From contig OZ024826.1 of NCBI GenBank assembly GCA_964016985.1, forward strand, positions 58,480,235 through 58,544,234: a DNA stretch of 64,000 nucleotides. The letters run 5' to 3'. Both the position numbers and the translations under genes were made by a program. Positions 9,560 through 21,019 of the stretch are shown piece by piece. This DNA is from Anodontia alba (Eukaryota > Mollusca > Bivalvia > Lucinida > Lucinidae). The number at the start of each line of letters is the position of its first letter. The first letter of the stretch is position 1. The notes under the pieces are model-generated. The model did not search any database. It was not told the origin of the DNA and saw only the letters and a list, made by a program, of their open reading frames with translations.

Positions 9560-10320
9560 CCTAATTACCGCACTATGCACTTACTGTTCTTTCAAAATCA
9601 CTCAGAAAGAAGGGTTACTGAGAGTAAAAATATTTTGTTCTGGCAGACCATATTTTATCAGAAACCAAGTGTCTGTTCTGTTTCTGTGGATTTTCCTCAT
9701 TTATTTACTCTAATTTAACCCTTGTCCTGCTGAATAAATTAAGAAGCCACACCCATTTTTAATTTTCAGCCAATCAGATTACTTGATCAAGGTTGCTGAT
9801 ATAGATTTACATACTTAATGGCAAACAGTGCAGGTCCAGATCAGTTGGCTTCTTCAGAAGCAGAAGCCAACTGATCTGGATCTACACTGTTTGCAAAGGC
9901 AGCGTATATTCGGGTTCAGCAAGACAAGGGTTAAACTTACGACCAAAAATAGTCTGACCTATGCGATTTCTATAATAGTAATGTGATTTTTTTTTGTTTT
10001 ATTTTTTGATGTTTTTTTCTAGGAAAATATTTTATATTTCTTGGCTGATTCTTCCTTATGGATGTTTCATTAGAATTTGAACAAAGTGAACACGTTGAAA
10101 ATTCTGCCTCCGATTTACCTACCCTATCGATTTCGAAATAATTGTTATCCATTTCTGCTATAAGAACTCTGGAAATATTCGATGTTTTTAATTAATGAAT
10201 ATAATAAAACGTTTTGTGCATAGCTAGGTACGATAAAAGTTTTTGTATCAAATTATGACAAATTTACTTCTTCTGTGTAAAGCACCAGACAAAGAAATGA
10301 CTTGCTGAAAAAGTGTCGAA
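9560..10320. mobile_element. Family S element split by a family B MITE
   Basis: The left part (9580-9714, CTCAGAAAGAAGGGTTAC... TCAGAAACCAAGTGTCTG) and right part (9935-10320, AGTCTGACCTATGCGATTTC ... ACTTCTTCTGTGTAAAGCAC) are the two halves of family S. Confidence 0.65.
9715..9934. mobile_element. Family B MITE, copy 1 (piggyBac-like)
   Basis: Flanked by TTAA with terminal repeats CCCTTGTCCTGCTGAA and TTCAGCAAGACAAGGG. The core has TGGCAAACAGTGCAGGTCCA facing GGATCTACACTGTTTGC, with GATCAGTTGGCTTC arms. TTAA duplication plus CCC..GGG ends is the hallmark of piggyBac-mobilised elements. It sits inside a family S copy. Confidence 0.8.
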
Positions 10321-10715
10321 AGCAGAAAAGGTTTTTCAAACTTACTGGAAAACCTGTAGCAAAACTAACTTAATAAGGACATACTTTAAAGAAAGAGGAC
10401 TTCGTGAGGGGCGTACATGTATTTGCTTAAAAAAGCATGTGTTGTGTGTACTCATTTCAATTGCCTCGAAAAAATAGAGGAAAACTGCACGGGCTCACAA
10501 CCTGAGGACTACGAAAGCTTGACTGTGCGCTTATATGGGTATGTGCGGTAATTAGGTCGAATACGATATATGGACAGTTGAGATCCTGTTTAATCCGGTA
10601 TTTGTACACATGTCCCGTATTTGCTATAATATGTATTCGCACACTATAACTCCTCACCATTCTATTCTTAAATTTAGACAAGATCCATTTGCTACTTGTT
10701 GTTGAGTCCAAAGCT
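10321..10715. other. Nothing firm; decayed repeat
   Basis: GCGGTAATTAGGTCGAATACG at about 10535 resembles the inverse of GACCTAATTACCGC at 9558, which hints at another old inverted-repeat element. I see no gene. Confidence 0.35.
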
Positions 10716-10805
10716 GCAGGATGAGTGGCAAACAGTGTAGACTCTGATCAGACGCCGCATTCTGCGGCGTCTGATCTGGGTCTGCATTGTTTATTCACGC
10801 ATAAC
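10716..10805. mobile_element. Family A hairpin core
   Basis: GTGGCAAACAGTGTAGACTC and GTCTGCATTGTTTATTCACG arms around GACGCCGCATTCTGCGGCGTC. The flanks are too decayed to define ends. Confidence 0.7.
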
Positions 10806-11375
10806 TGTCCTAATTTTTAGGATAAAGACGATATACATTGTAACTGAACATTGTCATTGATACACCAAAGTGTCATCTGTAAAAAATGTACCATATTGTC
10901 ATATATGGACAGTCAAGGTGCTATACAACCCTACATCCTTACAGATGTAGCCTGATTGGGGCCTTAATTATTTGACTACATAATCTGGATACCGCAGAAT
11001 ATGTCAATAAACATCAAAGGGCGTCATGAGACCATATGAAAGTTGACCTTCGCCTGCAGAGTTCGCACATATACATTTTTTTTTTGTATGCAATAAAGAT
11101 AGGATTTTTCTTTGAAGTTCACCGCTGGAGATGCAACCATACAGCAATACAGCAATCCATCAAACACACGTACCTCTATGCTATCAATGCAGTTTGGCAC
11201 GGCATTTTCGCTTTCAGAACATACAATACGTCCAGAATGGAGATGACGATTTTTGAGCACAGAAGGCCCCGACTGGTCAAAAGCGCATGCGCTAAATGTA
11301 CACATATGTGTGTATATTACATAATGTCGATTTCAGGATGTCTTTTTATACAGAGTTTAAGTATTCGGACAGACA

Positions 11376-11480
11376 TTCCTGGGCAAACAGTGTAGACCCA
11401 GATTAGACGCACCGAGTTCTGCATCGTGTGATCAGGGTCTATACTGTTTAGCACTTATTCAGCAATATTTAGACACATCA
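11376..11480. mobile_element. Family A hairpin core, decayed
   Basis: GGGCAAACAGTGTAGACCCA facing AGGGTCTATACTGTTTAGCA; the outer end ATTTAGGGTAAATACGGTAT lies at about 11540. Between 10806 and 11375 I see nothing supported. Confidence 0.6.
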
Positions 11481-11871
11481 ACAGGTAGTGAAATGGACAT
11501 TCAAATGACAAGTATAGTAGGAAGTTATGGTGTCCAAATATTTAGGGTAAATACGGTATAAATATTTCGCTATAACGCTAAGCATGTTGAGAAGAAAATC
11601 AGCAGACATTTTGAAATATTTTATTTCGTATTTTCCACAAAAACACAGGCTTTGGTGTTTCATGCAAATGGTCTCCTTCCTTAGGAGACAATCGGCGTGA
11701 AATATTAAAGCCTATTTTCTGGGAAAAAATAAGGAAAATATAATTGATTTGTGGTCTGCTGAATTAGCCTAGATAGTAGATATGGTTTAAGTTAGAATGA
11801 AACGTGACCGGGTCCAACATGTACGAGATGGTTAAAATACTAAACAAGTAAATAATCGGATACTTTAACCC

Positions 11872-12075
11872 TTAAAGCGTTCAGCAGATTCGTAGCAAAC
11901 GAAATTCTAAAATTGATTTTGCTATTTTTGTAGAGAGAGTAAGGCTCGACATTTCATGTGAATCGTCTGCTAGGCAGCCGATTTACATGAAATGTGAAGC
12001 CTTACTTTCTCTGCAAAATAAATAAATAAAACATACTTCAAAGTTTCATCTGTATGATAAGCGCTTTAAGATTTA
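11872..12075. mobile_element. Family J MITE
   Basis: Ends TAACCCTTAAAGCG and GCGCTTTAAG; central hairpin AAGGCTCGACATTTCATG / CATGAAATGTGAAGCCTTAC around GTCTGCTAGGCAGC. A half copy lies at about 11.65-11.73 kb. Confidence 0.75.
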
Positions 12076-12458
12076 AATACTTTGAAATCTGATCTGTCAT
12101 ATTAGAAATAACTTTAACCTGAATAAAAACGCAACTCATTTTGACTTTTTATCACTATTCAGTTTATGCATTATAAGTGCCTAACGATGCTACATGACAT
12201 ATCGACAGGCAATTAATCGCTGAACTATATTGTTTCATATAACAACATGAGGCAAGGGAACCTATCGCATACATGTATGGGGTCAACAAAGACTCAGATG
12301 ACCTGGTGCTGGCAACAGTGTGACAAACATTCGTTTCCAACCTAACGAATCATCAGATACTGTAGAATGCTATCTATATGCTAAAATATTGAATAATTAA
12401 GAATATGGATAAATTCGAGGGGCACACGTGCAGATATACTCGATATCGACACGCTTAC

Positions 12459-12575
12459 TTGGTATTGCAAGCTAGCTCGTATGCATTCGGAAGTTGCCTT
12501 GATATCATGTTGCTTTTGATGACGCACCAGGAGCAATGACGTCGCACCAAGGATTGCCATACATTTCTGCAGGCT
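12459..12575 (-). other. Candidate noncoding 5' exon of gene 1
   Basis: Minus-strand segment with a CTTCAG acceptor just above 12575 and a consensus donor CAA|GTAAGCG just below 12459. Fully open in one frame, but joining it to the exon ending at 8532 gives a stop before the signal-peptide ATG, so if used it is 5' UTR with a small upstream ORF. No homology is recognised. Confidence 0.25.
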
Positions 12576-12579
12576 CTGA

Positions 12580-13043
12580 AGTTTAGATAATACAAATGCC
12601 TATTTTAGGCTACAAATAACTATCAAAAAGAAACGAAAGAGAAACACAAACTTTCTGACAAGACGATAAGGAATCATGTTTATGATCCTCCGATGAGAGA
12701 CAGAGAACATGTTTCTCATTACTAGCACGGTAAAGAGAATCGTATATTATGAACGCTAATTCAATTAACTCCAGAAGTATCTTATTTTGCATTTAACTAA
12801 AAAATGACCAGAATTGAGCTTTTGGATATCTTGCTTCAGATATCAGAAAATATAGTTTTATGCGGTAACAAGTTTGCATTATTAGAGTAAAATGAAAAAT
12901 GTACTTCCATAATTTGAAGATATTTACATTCCACTCATTTAATGCGTTAGACTCGGCATACTATCGTTTGCACCAGCGGCTGCAAAATTCCTGTAAAGCA
13001 TTTGCAGTTTATACGCGACGTATATTGTAATCGATATGGTTAG
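12580..13043. other. No recognised feature
   Basis: AT-rich sequence with only short chance ORFs. Confidence 0.5.
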
Positions 13044-13324
13044 CATTACGAAAACATTACTATTCAAATATATTGAACATTTTACAACCAAAAAAAGGAA
13101 AATTTTCAGATAAAGAAGTCTGATATTTTTCATATTCCTGCTCAAAACATAGATTGTGGGTACTCGTTAGAACCGCCTCGGCTAGGCGGTTCTAACGAGT
13201 ACCCACAATCTATGTTTTTTTTTTGCCAAGTAAGAAAAATAAAGTATACCCCTGTAAACCCAAGTTTTACTATATAAAAGTGGGGTTTAAGGGGGTCAAA
13301 ATTATATAGGTGTGTTTTCGTGAT
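13044..13324. mobile_element. Family D MITE, copy 4
   Basis: CATTACGAAAACATTACTAT end; perfect central hairpin (TACTCGTTAGAACCGCC and inverse, centre CTCGGCTAG) at about 13150-13210; right end GTTTTCGTGAT. Confidence 0.85.
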
Positions 13325-14042
13325 ATTAGGGAATCTATGCTTAAAAATAAAAGAGACATTTTGAAATATGAGATCGAATCCTTTAATCAAAAATAATTTT
13401 CAAATTGTCGGTAATAACATGATCAACTCCTGAATAACAGAGTTTAGAATTAACATTCAAAATCAGAAACAGTATTATTGAAATTAAATACAGTATTAGG
13501 ATAAGATTATATTTCTTATTACCATAGTAAATAATGTGGGTTTGTGCTTTATAGTATTCAAGACATAGGGAATAACATATTTATCTCTAACTATACCTGG
13601 CAAAACAATAAATTCAATTACCTTATTGTTACCTTATTGATATATAGAATTTGTATTAGATGTTTTATATGATTGATTTCGATACTGAGTCGATACTGGA
13701 CAGAAGAAAATATCTGCCAACAATTATGTTTCGTGATCACTATTCAAGCCTTGTACTTTGACCATCTCTTTTCTAAAACATCCAGCGACTAAACTAACCA
13801 GAGTTTAGTTTCTGGTTTGTGGCAGTGATGCTAAATGATTGCTATATTAGATTGCATTCTAGCTTATCTGATGAAGTTCACTAGATCAGACCAGCTGGTG
13901 CTTGATTTATCTTTAAGAATGGTTTCGTCCGTCTCTATAATAGGTTTAATAAAAAAATGTCTGTGTTATCTTGAATCTAAAGGTGATATGGATCTCTTCT
14001 AGTACGGCACAGTGTTTTTGTTTTGTATTTTTTAGGACTTTC
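13325..14042. other. No recognised feature
   Basis: AT-rich, no supported ORF, no clear repeat. Confidence 0.5.
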
Positions 14043-14330
14043 TTCAGCCTAATCTTCGGTTGCCATGAAGTATTGTCCGAATTTTAATTGGTTCAGTTTC
14101 GATTGTTTCTTGGTCTTACCTTGAGTCATTTTGTTCTTGTGATTTTCAGTCCTTTTAGCATTGCGGTTACCTCGCTTGGGGAAGAGAGAGCTAATCTTAG
14201 TGCTTTTCGTACGTTTGTTCGATTTGTGCTTGTTTGGATTTGTCGGTTTGGTGTCTGGGAAGGGCTGCGGTTTGTGATTGTGGCACTTCCTGGACTTTTC
14301 TCTTACTTTTTTTTTTGGCATGCGACGTCT
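14043..14330 (-). repeat. Family O repeat with lysine-rich ORF, copy 1
   Basis: The minus frame reads KKVREKSRKCHNHKPQPFPD, then TNPNKHKSNKRTKSTK and SSLFPKRGNRNAKRT. The same peptide recurs at 25979-26179 and 50067-50327, always on the minus strand. It is a multicopy ORF-bearing repeat rather than a single-copy gene; the family is not identified. Confidence 0.6.
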
Positions 14331-14708
14331 GTTAAAATGTGTGTCATAGGTAAGTAGTATAATGATGGGTATCTGGATTTCTTGTATCTGTACTATTTCT
14401 TCCTGATTAACATTTTTGTTACTTTTGCATATGTGGAGGCGAAGGGTCCCTAAATATCATTTGGCCTCTTTGTCCCAAAAGCTTTTCAGTCTTTTCCTTC
14501 TAGGTATCAGTCTGGTGTTAGTTTGATCTCTTCCAAGATCCTTCTGTGTGTCATAAAGGGGTCTTGTCCCCGCATATTTTGTTGTATTTTTTTCTCGTAC
14601 TTTTTGTACTCATGTTTTGTTCCTATAGACTCATTTTCTACATATTACTGCCATTTCTGATGAAATGTACATGGTCAAATAGAGAGGGAATATTTCGACG
14701 ATCGTAAG

Positions 14709-14946
14709 CATTACAAAAACTGAAAGTTTTCAGATAAAAAATCTGATATTTTTCTTCTTCCTGCTCATAACATAGATTGTGGATACTCGTTAGAAAGACC
14801 TCGCCGCGGCAGTTCTAACGAGTACCTACAATCTATGTTTTGAGCAGAACTAAGGAAAATAATGTATATCCCTTTAAATCCCAGTTTTACGATTATAAAA
14901 GTGAGGTTTAAGGGGGTCAAAATTATATAGGTATGTTTTTGTGATG
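14709..14946. mobile_element. Family D MITE, copy 5 (left end truncated)
   Basis: CATTACAAAAACTGAAAG has lost about 40 bp of the terminal block; the hairpin and right end GTTTTTGTGATGG are intact. The stretch 14330-14708 has no feature I recognise. Confidence 0.8.
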
Positions 14947-15688
14947 GTTATTTTTCTTATACCACTCCGGTTCAGTATCACTGACATAAGATTGTGTTTC
15001 CTGCAAAGCAATCCAGAAATTTGATTCAATAATAAGTTTATAAATGCCTTTTGTATATGGTACTGCAGTGAAACTGGGATGGGGACCATATTTAATCATT
15101 TATGGCAACTCTAGTGAACAAAGACAGCAAAACGTTGTTTTATCTTTTATTTTAAGGCCTTTGTAAATTAATTTGACATAACTCATGCATTATCTTGTCT
15201 ATTTGTACTCTAAAACAAAAGTTTAATCGCTTAAAACCCTCCTGAAAAGTAATCTTTAGATCGCCTCTGTAGCAATTATCTTTGCACTGGCCCTACTGAA
15301 CTGCAATACATGGTTAGAAAAAGCTATGACAACATTGTGCTGTCGTGGTGTTATGAGCATTTCCACAACGTCACGTACACTTTTGAACCAATTATCATTT
15401 AGCTATTATAGTAAGCTAACGAAACTTTCAATAATGTTTTACAATGTAACAAATTCGGTATATGAATTCTTGACATTAGGCCTGAGCTCAAATTCCTTGC
15501 CCAAACTAGGTCTCTCTTTCCTAACGATAGGGTGAATATTATTCTCAGTTAAAAAACATATACTCCTGTTCCTTATTTAGAACAGACATAACTAATAAAA
15601 TACCGACTATATTTTGTCAATTTCTCAATTTATGTCATTGAAAAAAAGCTTTATCGCGAAAACACGGAGTTGTTTTCAAGATTATACC
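14947..15688. other. No recognised feature
   Basis: Short overlapping open frames only. Confidence 0.5.
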
Positions 15689-15737
15689 ACACACACACAT
15701 ACACACACACACACACGAACGCACGTACGCACACACA
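15689..15737. repeat. (CA)n microsatellite
   Basis: ACACACACACAT-type array degrading into CGCACGTACG. Confidence 0.9.
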
Positions 15738-16199
15738 GCATGTTAATTTATTGGAATATTCCTAACTTCTATGAGCACCAAGCTGTACAATCATTTTTTG
15801 TAGCTGTCCTTGCATTCTCATGTCATGTCATTGATACCAACAGTCTAAACACTGCATAAAAAGTTCAGAAAGTGGCCTCACACATAAATCACCAATGTCA
15901 TGCGGCATTACCATTAGTCCGTTAGTAAAGGCAGCTTACTTGCAATTTTGTCTTCTTTTCAAAATGTTCATGATTATATTAACTAAATGTCATCGGCGCA
16001 TGTCCTGACACGGTCTGCTATATTTCAATAAATGTGTAGTTTCTTCCGCTCGGTTCCGTAATGTATTACATCTGAATCCTTACAAGACGAAAATTATCTG
16101 ACCATATTGCAAAGAGCAGTGCCCCCATAAATTTACACAGACGCCCAGTCTCTAATGTGTTCCTCAGGGTGAACGGATACACTTGAACAATGTTGCCAC

Positions 16200-16480
16200 A
16201 GTTCAGCATATGGAAACACTTTTTTTTGCAGACAGAAGATTGTGTCCTGCCCCCAGATCATAATTGTTTTCCATGCTCAACTGCGCTGAGCACGAAATTT
16301 TCTCAGCTAATAAAAACATACAAAAATGCCAACAATAGCTGGCTTTTTCATATTTATTAGCAGAAAAAATTTCATGCTCAGCTATTTTTAGCAAGGAAGA
16401 ATTTGCAATTGTTAGTTAGCTGAGATTTATTAGCACGACAAATTTCATGCTCAGCTGAGTTGAGCATGAAACACCATTTT
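16200..16480. mobile_element. Family K palindrome-rich element, copy 1
   Basis: Repeated self-complementary CTCAACTGCGCTGAG and TTCATGCTCAGCTGAG motifs. A related stretch lies at 37.28-37.47 kb. A TTTATT at 16353 (AATAAA on minus) is the nearest poly-A signal I see for the CNBD2-like gene; this is weak. Between 15740 and 16200 nothing is recognised. Confidence 0.5.
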
Positions 16481-16813
16481 ACAACCTCGGGACCAGGTCT
16501 TATATGTGAGACCTTTCAAAACTGAGGGTTGCTCTAAAAGATTGACTTAACTCGCAGAGAGCAAATTCTTTCCAATATGAAGTATCCCAAAAAGAAGAAT
16601 GGCAAATATTTGCATATCATAGTTACTTCACTTTGCGCTGCATCCATTCATCTTAAGGGCACTTTATATACATGATGATGTTCATGATCCTGATATGACG
16701 ACATGGATACGTAGGTTGATTTGTTGAGACAAGATTTGTCACTTTGTTTTAACGTTTCTGTTCCCACTGACAGCTGATCTACAACAGAATGCTTTGAAAT
16801 ATTTGAACTGTCG

Positions 16814-16936
16814 TTATCGCGCTACTCTGACTCGATGTCTTAGAAATTCTTTAAGAGTCTCTTGTTTAAATTCTTCCCATTGCATATTGGCATCTAATCT
16901 GTCAACTAACTCTGTCTGGGATGGAAATGGCTTTGC
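16814..16936 (-). CDS. CNBD2: CNBD2-like, terminal coding exon 13
   Basis: TTTATTTCAG acceptor, phase 0, 40 codons and TAA at 16816-16814. Reads AKPFPSQTELVDRLDANMQW and ends FLRHRVRVAR. The KPFPSQ...W...FK pattern is the conserved tail seen after the second cNMP domain in this family. A pogo-like MITE begins only about 34 bp upstream of the acceptor. Confidence 0.8.
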   Translation of the reverse strand, partial: AKPFPSQTELVDRLDANMQWEEFKQETLKEFLRHRVRVAR

Positions 16937-16970
16937 CTGAAATAAATAAGTGGCAGTTTTACTATAGTTC

Positions 16971-17302
16971 TACAGTTGACTCTCGTTATCTCGACCTCGC
17001 TTATCTCGAATAACCGCTAATCTCGAAGTAAAAATCTGATCCCTGCCAAAACATGGAAATCTAATAACAGGTAAACAGGTAAACAAATATTGTGGAAAAG
17101 AGGAGCAATTTCTCCTCTTTTCCACAATAGTTTTAATATATCTCTAACCCCAAAAATCCAATTACAATTTTGTTAAATTAAATTTGTTAAATGTGGTTGT
17201 TTGAATTATTTTTCCTTCAATTATGCAAATCTGATATGTCGAGGTACGGATATCTCGAAGTATTTCAGAGAGTCCCTTGGAATTCGAGTTAACAAGAGTT
17301 TA
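16971..17302. mobile_element. Family L pogo/Tigger-like MITE, copy 1
   Basis: Starts TA-CAGTTGACTCTCGTTATC and ends with the decayed inverse CGAGTTAACAAGAGTTTA. Central perfect hairpin TTGTGGAAAAGAGGAG / CTCCTCTTTTCCACAA at about 17090-17130. TA flanks and these ends are typical of Tc1/mariner-pogo elements. Confidence 0.75.
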
Positions 17303-17344
17303 TTTAGAAACGCACGCAGAAGTAAATGAGGTTAAACGTAAAAA

Positions 17345-17560
17345 AATGATCATGTGTGTCCTGTCAAAAACATAAGTGAAGTTTTACTCATCTGCACAGT
17401 CTGATCAAAGTCTGTGCTGCCCGCATGAAGAAGCCATTGAGGCCATAGATTTCCACAATAATATAGTAAAGACTCTGATCAGGCTGCGTGGATGCACTTG
17501 CTTATACGAGTCTTCACTTGGTGCACATGTAGAAAAATATATTTTCTCACGCTGCAGTCC
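17345..17560. mobile_element. Family C MITE, decayed
   Basis: CAGTCTGATCAAAGTCTGTG, CCCGCATGAAGAAGCC, GACTCTGATCAGGCTGCGTG and CTTGGTGCACATGT are in family C order; ends are poor. Confidence 0.6.
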
Positions 17561-17834
17561 AGATGAGAAACTTCCTAAATGCTCTCTTTGTTTCAGAGTC
17601 GATTCAAGTGTGTTGTGTCCTAACACGACAAATAAAACCTTACATTCAGCTGCAACACTGTTTATGTCAACGTCCTTATATGGATGATATTCAAATCCAC
17701 GGAGACCCTTAAAACCACACAGCGAATGCTACGACATTTAGAAGAAAATCTAAATGATATTTCATGCATTGTATGTTATCATATATGTATGTATATATAT
17801 GTTTTGGCTATAAAAACATAAAAATATAACTAAC

Positions 17835-17924
17835 CTTTAACCGTATAAGACTGTAGAGAGCGTCATCACAGTGCTTCATGAAGAACTTTTTGTTGATAGC
17901 TAAAACTTCGCAATCACCACTCAC
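17835..17924 (-). CDS. CNBD2: CNBD2-like, exon 12
   Basis: 30 codons, phase 0 at both ends, acceptor TTTAAG and donor AAG|GTTAGT. Reads VSGDCEVLAINKKFFMKHCD and ends YSLIRLK. This is the last beta strand and the helix closing the second cNMP domain. Confidence 0.8.
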
Positions 17925-18396
17925 CTTAAAGTTTATTTAAATGCATGTTTATATCAGGTAAAATAAACTAACCTACAATATATTTAGATAATTTAATATT
18001 AGTTCCGCTCCACAATTACTCCCTACTAAACTTTTTTTTTTTTACTATTTTCTCAACTTTCTTGTAACATTCGTTCAATGTTCAAAACGTACAAGATGTA
18101 TACGTTAGGACATACGCAGCTAATTGTGACTATTTTGAACTGATAAATTTATCCTGTTTAAATTTAATAAAAACGTGTTAGTAGATTTTACACATGTAAG
18201 ACGAAATACGTTTAAAGAAAAGTGTAAAAAGTTATAATTAGCATCTTAAATGTGAAGTTAAGTATGGCAAAAATCACTCCAGATTCGTGCGCGTTCCATT
18301 TAAGAAAAGATGTATTTGTGGTTCGTATTTATTTTTTGGTCCAGATTATTACGTTACACATCGCCAATTTCTAAGAAATAAACTTAAAATATTTAC

Positions 18397-18447
18397 CAAA
18401 CTGACCGAAGGTCCTCTTTCATCCATTTCAAGACATGAACGAAGACC
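18397..18447 (-). CDS. CNBD2: CNBD2-like, exon 11
   Basis: 17 codons, GLRSCLEMDERGPSVSL, phase 0/0, acceptor TTGTGTTTAG and donor TTG|GTAAAT. Together with the Phe ending exon 10 it forms the degenerate second phosphate-binding cassette: Leu416 stands where Glu is expected, while Arg425 is at the Arg position. Too short to find without its neighbours. Confidence 0.75.
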
Positions 18448-18639
18448 CTAAACACAAAAAGGTAAAATAAGCGGTGACAATAATCCAAACATATGATGTT
18501 CAACAAAAGTAAAAGGACCCATCAGCCATGCGTAAATAGCAGAGGCCCTGCTCCGCTGGGCATCCGCGCAGTCTGATCAGCATGTACCTTGGTGTTTGAT
18601 ATTTAGTAATTCTGTAAGCGGACAGCAAAGTAAAATTCT

Positions 18640-19010
18640 TAAAGGCTGCCTTTGTAACCAAAGTACACACAAAAGAACGAAAATAGGAAACTCGGTTTTA
18701 TCAAGTGTCTTCATATGCAGCATTTGGTTTATTTGGTTTTGCGAAGCTGCACAAGCATCGGCTTAAGCAGTATACGTATCCCAGTCAGCATTCTACGTAA
18801 ATCTATATCGGGCCGTCATCGGCCCGTCAGGGTAGCTGACGGGCCGATGACGGCCCGATGTAGATTTACGTAGAATGCTAGCTGGGATGTCAGAATAAAC
18901 AGAATTGTCTCAATGATCCCAAACGAAATAAAAATAAAATCTACCCTTTGGTGAAATACGGGGAGACGTTTTTAGACCGCCGCACGACACTTAACACCAG
19001 CTGCAGTTAA
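18640..19010. repeat. Family F repeat with nested palindrome G
   Basis: Runs from GGCTGCCTTTGTAACCAAAG through GGCTTAAGCAGTATACG, is broken by the G palindrome, then continues CTCAATGATCCCAAACG to ACACTTAACACCAGCTGCAG. Confidence 0.7.
18779..18887. mobile_element. Family G: 109-bp near-perfect palindrome
   Basis: Arms of about 50 nt (start TCCCAGTCAGCATTCTACG, end CGTAGAATGCTAGCTGGGA), with GGGCCGTCATCGGCCCGTCA facing its complement. A half-element remnant lies at about 44865-44925. It interrupts a family F repeat. Confidence 0.85.
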
Positions 19011-19157
19011 AAGCCCAGTTTAGACTGACTGCGAGAATGCACACACTGATCTGGCCTGTATATGACATTAGGGTCCTTGTCCTGTGTTGTACAACATATT
19101 TTATTACTTGGTGTAACAAACCTGACCAGCATGGGTTTATTATATACCACGTTTGTC

Positions 19158-19331
19158 TTAACCCATGTTCTGCTGAACCCGTATACACCCTGAAGAAGCC
19201 AACTGATCTGGATCTGCACTGTTTGTCATTTAGTATGTGATTTTGTATCATAACATGGATCAATTAATCTGAATGGCCGAAACTTTGAGGTGGGTGTGGC
19301 ATCTTTATTTATTCAGCATAGCAAGGGTTAA
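19158..19331. mobile_element. Family B MITE, copy 2 (inverted)
   Basis: TTAACCCATGTTCTGCTGAA at left and AGCAAGGGTTAA at right; CCAACTGATCTGGATCTGCA core with one arm deleted. Confidence 0.7.
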
Positions 19332-19462
19332 TGCCTGAGCAAACAGTTTAGCACAAGTATTATCAATGGTGTCTACACTGTTTGTCATTCAATCAGTGAT
19401 CTTTGGATGCATCAAGGAATAGTCTAGTGACATTTTCCAAATCTTAGAAGAACAATAAAGAG

Positions 19463-19663
19463 TTAAGCGGAGTAGATACACATCAAGGAAAATATCTCGA
19501 CATAGAAATATGTACAGCTATTACATTGGGAACTATTCTTTCCTTTAATGGCAGTTTCCAGAATTGTTTCTGATGTTTTTGCCAGTGGCGCGCCATAAGT
19601 AGACTTCCCATATCCCGGACATACGCTTCTATCGATATTGCCTTCGTTCAGGCCTATGGGCAT
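19463..19663 (-). other. Unrecognised ORF in intron
   Basis: 66-residue frame starting in good context (CCACCATGC), MPIGLNEGNIDRSVCPGYGK. No family recognised, no splice support, sits inside a CNBD2-like intron. It may be a retroelement remnant or chance. From 19664 to 20340 nothing else is seen. Confidence 0.2.
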
Positions 19664-20344
19664 GGTGGGCGAAGCTTGCTCACCAAGTAATGCTTACTAT
19701 CCGCGGACGCCTGATTACATCCTTTATTCTGGGGTCCATGTCTGTTGATCTGAGCATTCTGATTCATCATTCGTTTACGGATTTATGAGTTTGGATTATG
19801 ACTTAGGTACCATGACCGCAACTACTTAATAGTAGCCCTCAATTGTGAAAGGTTTCAGATACTAGTATAGGAATCAACTTTTCCTGATAAGGCAAACAAC
19901 ATTAAAACGTTTCATTCTTATATTAACTGCGAACACCTTGTTCAAATGTGCAAGTTACTCGCGACTGTTTTGCTCTGGATCCCTGCTCCGGTTGGCGCTC
20001 GTCATTAGGTACAGCGATCCAAGGCAAAACATTCGCTATCACTTTTCACTTTTGAACGTAGCCCCGGATATGTGAATTTGCTGACAACCTATATACCTAC
20101 GGGAAAGTATACAATTAACGAGAAAAAAAAGGTACACAAATATGTCAATTTTGCACATGCGGGATGGATACATATCAATATCCCTCAAATCGAAAGTCAT
20201 GTTTAGCATTTAATTTACCGTTTGCTTTCCATGCACGAAGATGTCAAACGGGTTGCATTGCAAGTAGAAAAAATTGGAACGCCATGCCTTGATACATGCA
20301 TTTCTTTGATTCCGACAGCAATGTTTGTTGGTTCATAGTTAGAA

Positions 20345-20530
20345 AACGACATATGTACCCAGCAATGACTCAGGTCGGTATGAGCATCCGCACAGTCAGA
20401 TGAAATGTTTGCTGTGTATCTGAAAAAACCTTGGATTCATGGCTATCTGAAGGCCTGTTTAGAATGTGCGAATGCGTACGCGCATTTGAGTCTACACTGC
20501 TGCGTGTACATGCCACAAGGTATATTTTAT
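20345..20530. mobile_element. Family C MITE, decayed
   Basis: GAGCATCCGCACAGTCAGAT, CCTTGGATTCATGGCTATC, GTGCGAATGCG and GTACATGCCACAAGG keep family C order. Confidence 0.5.
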
Positions 20531-20623
20531 AACACTGCTACTATGCAGATAGTACGATGATACAACAGAACAAACGTATCTGACTTTTTTTTAAAACGAA
20601 ACAAAAAAATGGAAACAGGAAAC

Positions 20624-20850
20624 ACCGTATTTAAGTTATCCTAAGTATTCGGACACCTCATCTCCTTACCAGTCTCGTTCTAAGATTTTGAACAAGTCCA
20701 TTTCCTTCCTGATGAAGTGTCTAAAATCTGCTAAATGAATGGCAAAAGTATAGACACCAATTAAACGCTGCGTTGTACGGCTGCTGATCTCGTTCTACAC
20801 CGTGTGCTTAGGCCAGGCTGTCCAAACACTTAGGGTAAGTATTTCGCAGT
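20624..20850. mobile_element. Family A MITE with both ends
   Basis: Left end CACCGTATTTAAG...CCTAAGTATTCGGACACC and right end GGCTGTCCAAACACTTAGGG are inverse to each other. The core ATGGCAAAAGTATAGACACC ... TTCTACACCGTGTG is decayed. Confidence 0.7.
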
Positions 20851-20895
20851 AGTCTGCGAAAACTTCAGAAATTAATTCAGAATATATATACTTAC

Positions 20896-21019
20896 AAACG
20901 TTTGACCAGGGTGTAGTGTTTCTATCTGTACGAAGGGAGGTAACATTATACTGTTCTCAGGCTCCGACTTGACTGACATCCTTTTCACTCCAGATCTAGG
21001 GGTAGGCGTTTTGATATAC
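20896..21019 (-). CDS. CNBD2: CNBD2-like, exon 10
   Basis: 124 nt: one base completing Arg, then 41 codons from YIKTPTPRSGVKRMSVKSEP to FVQIETLHPGQTF. Acceptor ATCTTTTAAG, donor TTT|GTAAGT. The first part ends the low-complexity insertion; FVQIETLHPGQTF resumes the second cNMP domain just before its phosphate-binding cassette. Confidence 0.8.

Noticed and set aside
12459..12575. Coding first exon of gene 1
   Set aside because: Joining it to the signal-peptide exon gives an in-frame stop; kept only as a possible 5' UTR exon.
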